Positions 8,698 through 16,268 of a DNA stretch of 64,000 nucleotides are shown piece after piece (the stretch's first letter is position 1; every line of letters begins with the position of its first letter). The notes below the pieces were generated by a model, which worked only from the letters and a program-made list of their open reading frames with translations, had not been told where the DNA came from and made no database searches. Both the position numbers and the translations under genes were made by a program. Source of the DNA: Fulvivirga maritima (GTDB lineage Bacteria > Bacteroidota > Bacteroidia > Cytophagales > Cyclobacteriaceae); NCBI RefSeq assembly GCF_021389955.1, contig NZ_CP089980.1, forward strand, positions 4,707,001-4,771,000, read 5' to 3'.

Positions 8698-10395
8698 ATG
8701 GGTATAAGAAGTAAGTTAACCTTAATCATGATTTCTCTGATCATGGGCGTAGTGATCGTGCTTACCTCTATATTCTATCTGGAGTTTGATGCGGCCTTGA
8801 AGGAACGTGTTTTTTTGCAGCTGTCTTCAGTTAAAATGCTCAAAATTGTACAAGTAAGAGAAGTTTTAGCCGCTAGAGCGAAGTCTTTTTCACAATTAGC
8901 TCAGCAGAATGAAGCAAATGATACTTTTTATAAACTGAAGTATTTCGAAAGTTGGCCTGAACAAATCGATAAATATAAATTGCTCCATAAGCTTCCTGAA
9001 AATGGACAGGTTTTGATTCAGGATATTTCTCCGCAAGATTCATCAGGTATTATCACGCTGGCCTATACCACTAAAGTAGATACTAGCTATGTAGTAGCCC
9101 TTATTCAGCTACCTGAGATACAACAGATTTTAATGGAAAGAACAGGCCTGGGAGAAACAGGAGAATCTTATATAGCAGGTAGCGATCTCTCCTTAAGAAC
9201 CCAATCCAGATTTTATCCTGAAAAGAATCCTTTGCTTATTAAAGCAGATACAGAAGGTGTGAAAAAGGGCCTGCAGGGCGAGGAGGGAACTGCCGTTTTT
9301 AGAGACTACAGAGGCACGGAAGTGTTTAGTGCTTATGAGGCCATCACGGCTTTTGGCTTACAATGGGTGCTCTTAAGTGAAATAGACCACAATGAGGCAC
9401 TTTTCCCATTAAAAGTGTTGAGAACCAATATTTTATATGTGCTTATTTTCACTTCTATCTTGGTGTTTTTTATCTCCTTTTTGGTGGCCAGGCAAATAGT
9501 GAAACCTATCTTAATGATGGCTAAGCAGCTTCAGAAAATGTCTAGAGGCGTTTTGGAGCAATCAAATGATTCGGTTGCCAGAGATGATGAGATTGGGGAG
9601 ATGTTTAATGCCTTAGACCAGTTGATCGAAACTATGGAGCGCACCATCATTTTCGCTAAGATGATAGGAAATGGTGATTTCAAAGTAGACTATCAGTTGT
9701 TAAGCAATGAAGATAAGCTTGGTGCATCCCTATTACAAATGCGGGAGCAGCTTAAGAATTATCGTGAGCAGGAAGAAAAACTTATTACCGAAAAGCAACT
9801 GTCTTTGGTAAGGGGGCAGGAGATGGAACGCTCACGCTGGGCTAAAGAGATTCATGATGGACTAGGCCCGCTGCTTACCAGCATGCGCTTGCGTATTCAG
9901 GCACTATACCTGCCGGAAGAAAGAGAAAAGGAGCTGCTATCCCTGCTAGATCAAACCATTAATGAAGTAAGAACTATGTCTAATCGGTTGATGCCCAGTG
10001 TGCTTGAAGATTTTGGGATAGGAGAGGCTATAGCTAACCTGGTGAAGTTTCTACAACCTATGGTGGAGGCTCCTATTTATTTTAAAAATGCGCTTACAGA
10101 CCCCATGATTATTCCTGAAGATATAAGCATTTCTTTATATCGAATAGTGCAAGAATCATTAAATAATGCCATTAAATACGCCAAAGCCACTGAAATACGG
10201 TTATCCATTACCCAATTCGATGATTTGATCACACTATTTATAACAGATAATGGAGTGGGGTTTAATGTAAATAAAAATCATACAGGTCATGGTTTGCAAA
10301 ACATGGCAGAGAGAGTAGCTTTGTTAAACGGCTCTTTTGATATAAGTAGTGAAAAAAGCGGCACTACTATAGATATAGAAATTCCACTGATATGA
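8698..10395 (+). CDS. Sensor histidine kinase of the NarL/DesK type with extracytoplasmic sensor
   Basis: This 565-residue kinase has an N-terminal transmembrane helix (about 8-30), a sensor region of about 210 residues with a Cache-like ending (SAYEAITAFGLQWVLLSEID), a second helix (about 244-264), HAMP (265-320) and a coiled-coil. A HisKA_3 domain carries His386 in AKEIHDGLGPLLTSMR. The HATPase domain has QESLNNAIKYAKA and ITDNGVGFN and ends in GTTIDIEIP. HisKA_3 kinases pair with LuxR-type regulators, and one follows with a 4-base ATGA overlap. It is divergent from the metal-responsive operon, with 156 bases between them. The signal is unknown. Confidence 0.92.
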   Translation: MGIRSKLTLIMISLIMGVVIVLTSIFYLEFDAALKERVFLQLSSVKMLKIVQVREVLAARAKSFSQLAQQNEANDTFYKLKYFESWPEQIDKYKLLHKLPENGQVLIQDISPQDSSGIITLAYTTKVDTSYVVALIQLPEIQQILMERTGLGETGESYIAGSDLSLRTQSRFYPEKNPLLIKADTEGVKKGLQGEEGTAVFRDYRGTEVFSAYEAITAFGLQWVLLSEIDHNEALFPLKVLRTNILYVLIFTSILVFFISFLVARQIVKPILMMAKQLQKMSRGVLEQSNDSVARDDEIGEMFNALDQLIETMERTIIFAKMIGNGDFKVDYQLLSNEDKLGASLLQMREQLKNYREQEEKLITEKQLSLVRGQEMERSRWAKEIHDGLGPLLTSMRLRIQALYLPEEREKELLSLLDQTINEVRTMSNRLMPSVLEDFGIGEAIANLVKFLQPMVEAPIYFKNALTDPMIIPEDISISLYRIVQESLNNAIKYAKATEIRLSITQFDDLITLFITDNGVGFNVNKNHTGHGLQNMAERVALLNGSFDISSEKSGTTIDIEIPLI

Positions 10396-11024
10396 GTAAG
10401 ATAGAAGTTATAATCACGGATGATCATAAACTGTTTAGAGATGGGCTAAGGTCTATTTTGCAACAGTTTGATGACATAGAGATTATCGGAGAAGCCAGCA
10501 GTGAGTCAGAACTGATGGGCATGCTGCAAAATGGCTGTGATCCTGATATAGTACTCATGGACATTTCTCTTCCTGATGGTAATGGTCTGGATATCATTAA
10601 AAAGATGAAAGAGGACTACGGGAGCATTAAATGTGTAGTGATTACTATGCATGCTGAAGGTCAATATGTAGTAAAAGCAGTGAAAAATGGAGCTTACGGT
10701 TATTTGCTTAAGAGTGTAGATCAGTCTGAACTGGTAGAAGCTGTGAAAACCGTAGGCCTTGGTAAAAAGTATTTTAATGCAGAAGTATCTCAGCTAATGG
10801 TTACTGATATGGCTGAGGAGCAGGAGCAAGAAACCAACCTTTCTGAGCGAGAACTCGAAGTGTTACAGCTGGTAGCAAAAGGCTATACTACGAAGGAAAT
10901 AGCCAATCAGCTATATGTGAGCGCCAGAACCATAGAAACACACCGCGTAAATATTATGCGCAAACTTCAGGTGCAAAACAGTGCCGAAATGATAACCAAA
11001 GCGGCTAAGTGTGATCTGATTTAG
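10392..11024 (+). CDS. NarL/LuxR-family response regulator
   Basis: This 210-residue regulator has a receiver with the acidic pair D10/D11, phospho-acceptor Asp57 in VLMDISLPDG, and Lys in YGYLLKSVD. A GerE-type helix-turn-helix follows at about 147-205 (LSERELEVLQLVAKGYTTKEIA, then VSARTIETHRVNI). It is translationally coupled to the kinase gene by a 4-base overlap and is followed 91 bases later by a small secreted-protein gene that it may control. Its regulon is unknown. Confidence 0.94.
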   Translation: MSKIEVIITDDHKLFRDGLRSILQQFDDIEIIGEASSESELMGMLQNGCDPDIVLMDISLPDGNGLDIIKKMKEDYGSIKCVVITMHAEGQYVVKAVKNGAYGYLLKSVDQSELVEAVKTVGLGKKYFNAEVSQLMVTDMAEEQEQETNLSERELEVLQLVAKGYTTKEIANQLYVSARTIETHRVNIMRKLQVQNSAEMITKAAKCDLI

Positions 11025-11115
11025 CAGTCAGTATTAATACGGATTAACATTTACAAATTTTTACTGAACGGCGAGCCATCATAGGCCACGTATAAATGAG
11101 TAAAAGAGAAAAGTT

Positions 11116-11424
11116 ATGAAGTATTTAATGATTATGACGATGATGCTGGCATTCGGATACGCTAATACCGCAGCCGCACAAGAGAAGGAGAGAAAAGACT
11201 TAAAAGGTCCCGCAGCTAAAAACTATAAAGTGTGGAAAGATAAATCGCCTAAAACAGCTATGGTAACTGTTCCTGGAGATGAACTGCAAGGTCCTGAAGC
11301 CAAGAATCATAAAATATGGAAAGCAGAGCCAAAAGAAGAAGCCATAGTAGTGACTAAGAGCTCACGAAATAAATATATGGGGCCCAAAGCCAAAAATTAC
11401 AAGTTGTGGAGAGATAACGATTAA
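11116..11424 (+). CDS. Small secreted protein with three GPxAKNxKxW repeats
   Basis: This 102-residue protein has a signal peptide (hydrophobic 3-20, cleavage near AAAQ) and a mature part made almost entirely of three copies of one short motif: GPAAKNYKVWK (31-41), GPEAKNHKIWK (59-69) and GPKAKNYKLWR (89-99), spaced 28-30 residues apart. The linkers are Lys/Glu-rich. I do not recognise an assigned function. The spacing of Gly-Pro and Trp residues suggests a repeated binding unit exported to the periplasm or surface. It follows the NarL-type pair and ends at a strong terminator, so it may be a target of that system. Confidence 0.75.
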   Translation: MKYLMIMTMMLAFGYANTAAAQEKERKDLKGPAAKNYKVWKDKSPKTAMVTVPGDELQGPEAKNHKIWKAEPKEEAIVVTKSSRNKYMGPKAKNYKLWRDND

Positions 11425-11451
11425 ACACTTGTTTCAAGTTTGACCAATGGA

Positions 11452-11487
11452 AAAAACCTGAAGACATGTCAACGTCTTCAGGTTTTT
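11452..11487 (+). terminator. Strong rho-independent terminator
   Basis: A perfect 14-bp stem, AAAAACCTGAAGAC / GTCTTCAGGTTTTT with an 8-base loop, lies 28 bases after the small secreted-protein gene. The A and T runs make it usable in both directions. Confidence 0.88.
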
Positions 11488-11525
11488 CTACATATAACCA
11501 CCAACCAAATGCCTTATAAAAAAAT

Positions 11526-11550
11526 AAAAGCAGCCTTAATGACTGCTTTT
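11526..11550 (-). terminator. Terminator of the receiver-like gene
   Basis: AAAAGCAG / CTGCTTTT forms an 8-bp stem with a 9-base loop. On the minus strand the hairpin lies 12 bases after the stop of the receiver-like gene at 11562 and is followed by T-rich sequence. Confidence 0.6.
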
Positions 11551-11561
11551 GCTATTTACCC

Positions 11562-11975
11562 TTAACTGTACTGATAAGGCATCACAAAAAATGGCGTTCC
11601 CTTTTTATATAATATTCTGGTTAGTATGTCCTGATGGTGCCTTCTTCTGGTAGGCTTACAATAAAAATGATGAGCACCAAGCATGGGTATCATCTGTATA
11701 GAGCGAGGTATAGTTTCACTATAAATAACATATTTGGTGTTAGCCAGGGCTGGCATCTCCTTCATAGCTATCAGGTAACTATGGGCTTTTAGAAAGGGCA
11801 TATCATAGCTGGTGAAAATAAATTCAGGAGCAGGTAATCCCATGATTAAATGTTGCTTAAGCTCATGAAAGTTCTGCATGTATTGGAGGTTCTCTTTTAT
11901 TCCTGCATCTTTCGCCGCTTGAACGAGCATCTTGTACTCTTGTAATCGGTCATCAATTATTAAAGAAAATGCCAT
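11562..11975 (-). CDS. Degenerate response-regulator receiver-like protein
   Basis: This 137-residue single-domain protein resembles a CheY-type receiver. It has the N-terminal acidic pair (IIDDRLQE, D8/D9), the beta-4 Ser (YVIYSET) and the beta-5 Lys-Pro (HHFYCKP). In EFIFTSYDMP the residue aligned with the phospho-acceptor Asp, four before the Pro, is Ser56, so normal phosphorylation seems unlikely. It has no output domain. It may act as an adaptor or pseudo-receiver; the fold assignment is by motif only and moderately sure. It is a single gene with its own terminator. Confidence 0.7.
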   Translation of the reverse strand: MAFSLIIDDRLQEYKMLVQAAKDAGIKENLQYMQNFHELKQHLIMGLPAPEFIFTSYDMPFLKAHSYLIAMKEMPALANTKYVIYSETIPRSIQMIPMLGAHHFYCKPTRRRHHQDILTRILYKKGTPFFVMPYQYS

Positions 11976-12163
11976 AATTTTAAATGGTTATATTTTACAT
12001 TATTTTATGGTTTAGGTGGTTTTGGATTTTGGAATCGTTTTCTAAAAATGAATTTAACCATTTTTAGTTAAAAAATGGGTTATAATTTGAATTATTTAAT
12101 AAAAATTTAACCTATATGGGGTATTGATCCAATCCTATTGAATTTTTCAATATAAACTTCATC

Positions 12164-12225
12164 CAGAGGTAGCTTATGGCAGATATTGGCCAATCGTTCG
12201 TAATGAATTTTTAAGCATACCTCTG
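12164..12225 (+). other. Imperfect inverted repeat upstream of the antiporter gene
   Basis: Within the 312-base gap 11976-12287, CAGAGGTAGCTTA (12164-12176) pairs with TAAGCATACCTCTG (12212-12225) through 13 bp with one bulged base. The enclosed segment also holds the palindrome TTGGCCAA (12186-12193). It lies just before the -7-like box of the antiporter gene, so it is more likely a protein-binding or cruciform site than an mRNA leader. The rest of the gap is AT-rich, and I see nothing else in it. Confidence 0.35.
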
Positions 12226-12257
12226 ATTTAGGAAAGTAATTACTTGAGTAAACGTTT

Positions 12258-12265
12258 TATATTTG
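12258..12265 (+). promoter_or_regulatory. -7 promoter element before the K+/H+ antiporter
   Basis: TATATTTG is an exact match to the Bacteroidota -7 consensus TAnnTTTG and lies 22 bases before the antiporter start codon. No TTG is found at the ideal upstream distance, so only half of the promoter is supported. Confidence 0.5.
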
Positions 12266-12287
12266 TTTACATACTGAATATGAATAC

Positions 12288-13751
12288 ATGCAGTTAAACA
12301 TTGATAATATACTTTTAGTAGGCTCTCTACTTTTGTTAATAAGTATTTTTGCTGGTAAGACCTCCTATAAGTTTGGTGTACCTACTTTAATTTTATTCTT
12401 AGCAGTAGGTATGCTAGCCGGTTCTGACGGAGTGGTGGGTATTAATTTTGATAATCCTCATATTGCGCAATTCATAGGCATAGTTTCTCTCAATTTTATT
12501 CTTTTTTCTGGTGGACTGGATACCAATTGGAAAACCATTAAACCAGTTTTGAAGGAAGGTATTATGCTTTCTACGCTGGGGGTGTTGCTTACGGCGATGA
12601 CTATTGGCTTATTTGTTTGGTGGGTTACTGATTTCACCATTTATGAAAGCCTATTGCTGGGGTCAATCGTTTCTTCTACTGATGCAGCAGCAGTTTTTTC
12701 TATATTGAGGTCTAAAAGCCTGGCTTTAAAAGAAAACCTAAGGCCTACACTGGAGCTGGAAAGTGGTAGTAATGATCCTATGGCCTATGTGCTTACTATT
12801 TCGTTTCTCAGTTTGGTGCAGCACCCTGAGCAAGGATTTTGGTCAGTATTGCCTATGTTCTTTATGCAAATGGTGCTCGGAGCAGTAGCTGGTTTTGGTT
12901 TTGGCCGTATTATAAAGTGGATAATTAATAAAATAAGGCTTGATTTTGAAGGGCTCTATCCCGTATTGGTCATTGTGCTCATGTTTATTACTTTTTCTGC
13001 TACTGATTATGCAGGGGGTAATGGTTTCCTGGCTATATATATATCAGCGGTTTATCTCGGTAATCAGGACCTTATACAGAAGAAGACCATTCTTAAAATG
13101 TTTGATGGTTTAGCCTGGCTTATGCAAATTGTATTGTTCCTCACCTTAGGGCTATTGGTCTTTCCGTCTCAAATATTACCTGTGGTGGGTATTGGTCTGT
13201 TGATATCTGCAGTACTAATTTTTGTGGCCCGTCCTTTAAGTGTTTTTCTAAGCATGTCTCTCTTTAAGATGAAATTGAGAAGAAAGTTTTACATATCATG
13301 GGTGGGGTTAAGAGGAGCCGTTCCTATTGTATTTGCTACTTACCCGTTGCTGGCAGGTATCGATAAGGCCAATATGATTTTCAATTTGGTATTTTTCATA
13401 TCAGTAACTTCAGTGCTTATACAAGGAACCACTTTAGGTGTAGTTGCTCATTGGCTGCAGGTAGTTTTGCCAGAGAAAGTAAAAGATATAGCTGCTACAG
13501 AACGGTTTGTGTATGACTTCCCAAAAAATACTATGGAAGAAATAGAAATAACAGGCTCTAGTAGTGTTACAGGTAAAAAGCTGGTGGAGTTAGGCTTTCC
13601 TTCTAATGCTATCATTGCCATGATCAAAAGAGATGATACTTATTTGATTCCCAGAGGTACTACCGAGCTGCAAGAGAAGGATAAACTAGTGATTTTGGCG
13701 GAGAATGAAGAAGGTTTGCAAGCTGCTAATGACTGCCTGCTCAATTCCTGA
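12288..13751 (+). CDS. Potassium/proton antiporter (NhaP2/CvrA-like, CPA1)
   Basis: This 487-residue protein has about twelve transmembrane helices (1-400) of the sodium/hydrogen exchanger fold. It includes STDAAAVFSILR and the acidic LELESGSNDPMAYVL motif found in the NhaP2 family, and WVGLRGAVPIVFATYPL in the later helices. A cytoplasmic RCK-C (TrkA-C) domain fills about 416-487 (EEIEITGSSSVTGKKLVELGFP and so on). Family members export K+ in exchange for protons and are gated through the RCK-C domain by small ligands. It is shorter than E. coli NhaP2 and lacks the additional CorC-like C-terminal domain. It is a single gene. Confidence 0.88.
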   Translation: MQLNIDNILLVGSLLLLISIFAGKTSYKFGVPTLILFLAVGMLAGSDGVVGINFDNPHIAQFIGIVSLNFILFSGGLDTNWKTIKPVLKEGIMLSTLGVLLTAMTIGLFVWWVTDFTIYESLLLGSIVSSTDAAAVFSILRSKSLALKENLRPTLELESGSNDPMAYVLTISFLSLVQHPEQGFWSVLPMFFMQMVLGAVAGFGFGRIIKWIINKIRLDFEGLYPVLVIVLMFITFSATDYAGGNGFLAIYISAVYLGNQDLIQKKTILKMFDGLAWLMQIVLFLTLGLLVFPSQILPVVGIGLLISAVLIFVARPLSVFLSMSLFKMKLRRKFYISWVGLRGAVPIVFATYPLLAGIDKANMIFNLVFFISVTSVLIQGTTLGVVAHWLQVVLPEKVKDIAATERFVYDFPKNTMEEIEITGSSSVTGKKLVELGFPSNAIIAMIKRDDTYLIPRGTTELQEKDKLVILAENEEGLQAANDCLLNS

Positions 13752-13871
13752 GATATTGAAACTTATCAATATTGAGAGAAGATGAGTATTGAGTTTAAAG
13801 GTGAAATTAAATATTTACTGATTTAAAATAACTAATTGGATTTTTCTCGGTTATTGGTTAAACTTTTAACC

Positions 13872-14438
13872 ATGCCTAAACCTATATTACTTATTGCCCT
13901 CTTTTTTCTTGCCTTCATAATTGAAGTTAAAGCACAAAGTAGATTTGAAGTAGATAGCCAACAGTCAGAACTGAAGGTAAAAGGATCATCTACTATGCAT
14001 GACTGGGAAGCTTCGGCTCAAGAAGTCTTCGGTAAGGCTGATATCAAAGCCGGTGGTGATGAAGAGGAAATTCAATCGCTTTCCTTTAAACTCAAAGGTG
14101 AATCCTTGAAAAGTGGCAAGTCAGGGATGGAAGAGGACATGTACGAAGCCCTTGATACTAAAGGTCATCCATGGATAGTTTATGAGTTTAAAAAAATAAT
14201 TGGCACGGAAGGTGGTTACCTTTATACATCAGGCATTCTTACCATATCAGGAACTTCTAAAAAGATGGAGATTCCGGTAGAAGTAAAAAAGGCAGCTGAT
14301 CAGGTAACATTTGTAGGTGAAATTAGCTTTAAAATGAGCGATTTTGGAATAGAACCACCTACGGCTATTCTGGGAGTATTAAAAACTGATGATGAGGTTA
14401 CGGTTAATTTCAACATAGTTTATAAAGCAGTACAATAA
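13872..14438 (+). CDS. YceI-family periplasmic protein
   Basis: I start this at the ATG at 13872 (188 residues), which places a clean signal peptide (hydrophobic 4-18, cleavage near KAQ) at the N-terminus; an ATG at 13836 would add 12 residues before it. The mature part is a YceI-type lipocalin-like barrel: FEVDSQQSELKVKGSSTMHDWEA, then LKSGKSGMEEDMYEALDTKGHPWIVYEF and the ending MSDFGIEPPTAILGVLKTDDEVTV. YceI proteins bind isoprenoid or other hydrophobic ligands. The ligand is unknown. It stands alone, with no terminator evident. Confidence 0.88.
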   Translation: MPKPILLIALFFLAFIIEVKAQSRFEVDSQQSELKVKGSSTMHDWEASAQEVFGKADIKAGGDEEEIQSLSFKLKGESLKSGKSGMEEDMYEALDTKGHPWIVYEFKKIIGTEGGYLYTSGILTISGTSKKMEIPVEVKKAADQVTFVGEISFKMSDFGIEPPTAILGVLKTDDEVTVNFNIVYKAVQ

Positions 14439-14601
14439 ATTGATATTATCACGTTTACAATTTAAACATTAGAATATAGCCAGAAATAGAAGAAATCCCC
14501 GTTTCTTAACCCGAGTCACTGAGGTGGCTGATTTTAAATTGATTGGGTTGCTCTGGTTTACTTAAAAATATTATCTTACTATATCCCCTTCTTTCTGTAA
14601 A

Positions 14602-14652
14602 GTGTAGGAAAATCCCACACTATGACTTACAATGTGTTGAAAAAAACCACAC
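14602..14652. promoter_or_regulatory. Twin 19-bp palindromic operators upstream of the drug efflux operon
   Basis: GTGTAGGAAAATCCCACAC (14602-14620) and GTGTTGAAAAAAACCACAC (14634-14652) are identical at 15 of 19 positions. Each has GTGT/ACAC arms and a matching inner G/C pair. Their centres are 32 bp apart, close to three helical turns. They lie 175-225 bases before the adaptor start codon in an otherwise featureless 388-base gap (14439-14826). Paired palindromes of this kind are typical of TetR-type repressors of RND pumps, but no such regulator gene is in the window. The role is inferred. Confidence 0.55.
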
Positions 14653-14813
14653 TTATTGCTACATTTCGTTTTAGCGATTTTTTTTCATTTTAAATTACTT
14701 TCCACTTAATTATTCGTGTAAATGGCTGCTGTATAGCTTTTTAATTCATTTTGTGTCTTACCTGGAAATTCAATGGTATAGTTGTTGGCTTCTGTGGCGT
14801 AATCAGTAAATAT

Positions 14814-14821
14814 TAATTTTG
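14814..14821 (+). promoter_or_regulatory. -7 promoter element directly before the efflux adaptor gene
   Basis: TAATTTTG matches TAnnTTTG exactly and ends six bases before the ATG at 14827. If used, the transcript would have almost no 5' leader. TTG at 14785-14787 is the nearest -33 candidate, but its spacing (26 bases) is long. Confidence 0.4.
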
Positions 14822-14826
14822 ATTTG

Positions 14827-16002
14827 ATGAGAAATAGAACTAGTAAGAATTATATAAATTTCAGCAAGTTTTTTCGAATCGGTTTAGTTGCTTTAGTGGC
14901 TTTTAACTTTGTCAGTTGCCGAGAGAAGGAAAAGAAGGATCATGGATTGCCTCTGCCTGTCATTACTTTGAAAGAAGAGAAAGCTGCTAAATCCTTTCAG
15001 TATCTAGGAGCAATAGAAGGTGTTGATAATGTAGATATCAGACCTCAGGTAGATGGTATTTTAGAAGAGATATATGTAGATGAAGGTGATTTCGTAGAAA
15101 AAGGACAGGCGTTGTTCAAGATTAATAGCCAGCCTTATATGGAAGACTACAAAAATGCCATGGCCAACGTGCAGGTTGAAAAAGCAAAATTGAGAAAGGC
15201 TAAAACTGAAATAGAGAGAATAAGACCTTTAATAGAAAACGAGGTTATCTCAAAAGTACGTATGGAAACCGCTCAGGCAGATTATGAAGTGGCTAAGTCT
15301 TCTTTAGACAGAGCAGAAGCCCTTGCAGCTAACATGCGTATTAATTTAGACTTTACTACTATATATGCTCCCGTAAATGGTTTTATGGGTAGAATTCCTA
15401 AGTCTATAGGAAACGTGGTTAAAAAGACTGATGATGAGCCTTTAACCGTTTTATCAAACGTACAAGATGTATATGTGTATTTCTCTATGAGTGAGTCAGA
15501 CTATCTGTACTATGAGAGAATGAAGAGAGATACTACCTCAAGAAAATTAAATACAGAAGTAAAGCTGGTGTTAGCAGACGGATCTGTTTATGAAAGATCT
15601 GGTGTTATTGATGCTAACTCTGGTCAGATAGATAAATCAACTGGTTCAATAAGTTTAAGAGCTAAGTTTGATAACCCTGATACACTTTTAAGATCAGGTA
15701 ATACTGGTAAAATAATTATGGAGCAAATTTATCCTAGTGCCATTCTTGTCCCTCAAGGAGCTACCACTTCTATACAGGATAAAAAGTTTGTTTTTGCTCT
15801 AAAGCCAGACAGCACAGTAGTAAGGAAGGAAATCAGTATCGAAGGCAGAACCGAAAAGCAATATATTGTGAGTGCAGGTTCATTAGAAGCTGATGATAGA
15901 ATAGTAGTTTCCGGACTAGACAAATTGGCTAATGGCGTTAAAGTAAAACCTATGAAAGTGGGGCGTTTAGTTTTAGACAACAGAACGCTAGGGCAGAGGT
16001 AA
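14827..16002 (+). CDS. RND efflux periplasmic adaptor (AcrA/MexA family), lipoprotein
   Basis: This 391-residue adaptor is taken from the ATG at 14827; a TTG lies directly before it. Lipobox FVSC (Cys31) ends the signal peptide. The order is a lipoyl half (RPQVDGILEEIYVDEGDFVEKGQALFKI), a coiled-coil hairpin (about 110-175), a second lipoyl half (TTIYAPVNGFMGRIPKSIGNVV), a beta-barrel and a membrane-proximal domain. It links the AcrB-type pump to the outer-membrane factor encoded downstream. An unusual 266-base gap with a terminator-like hairpin separates it from the pump gene. The twin palindromes at 14602-14652 probably control it. Confidence 0.93.
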   Translation: MRNRTSKNYINFSKFFRIGLVALVAFNFVSCREKEKKDHGLPLPVITLKEEKAAKSFQYLGAIEGVDNVDIRPQVDGILEEIYVDEGDFVEKGQALFKINSQPYMEDYKNAMANVQVEKAKLRKAKTEIERIRPLIENEVISKVRMETAQADYEVAKSSLDRAEALAANMRINLDFTTIYAPVNGFMGRIPKSIGNVVKKTDDEPLTVLSNVQDVYVYFSMSESDYLYYERMKRDTTSRKLNTEVKLVLADGSVYERSGVIDANSGQIDKSTGSISLRAKFDNPDTLLRSGNTGKIIMEQIYPSAILVPQGATTSIQDKKFVFALKPDSTVVRKEISIEGRTEKQYIVSAGSLEADDRIVVSGLDKLANGVKVKPMKVGRLVLDNRTLGQR

Positions 16003-16047
16003 AATAAAAGCAAGAAAGACCTAGTCTGAATATTTCAGAAACAAAAG

Positions 16048-16092
16048 TTATCTATATGTGTTTTTTCTAAAATGTGTATAGATAATTTTTTT
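16048..16092 (+). terminator. Terminator-like hairpin inside the efflux operon
   Basis: TTATCTATA (16048-16056) and TATAGATAA (16077-16085) form a perfect 9-bp stem with a 20-base loop, followed by seven T. The stem is AT-rich and so weak. Its place between the adaptor and pump genes suggests partial termination or RNA processing. The rest of the 266-base gap (16003-16268) shows nothing recognisable. Confidence 0.4.
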
Positions 16093-16268
16093 ATCCCTTT
16101 TTTTAAGAAAACGATGGGTAAAGCCGATCTTATTTACAATAGATTATTGATAAATCAGGAGAGCTATGTCGTTTTTAATCAGGTAATGATAATAGAGAAG
16201 TCTTTCTTTAACCGTAACCTCTACCACTATTTCAATTCCTTTTAATTATAGATTAAGCAAGAAGATAA

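Noticed and set aside
13753-13772. Hairpin ATATTGA/TCAATAT after the antiporter gene
   Set aside because: The stem is short and AT-rich and no T run follows, so I do not call it a terminator.
14799-14807. ATCAGTAA near the efflux adaptor as a CRP/FNR-type site
   Set aside because: Only one half-site is present; no TGA stands at the right distance.
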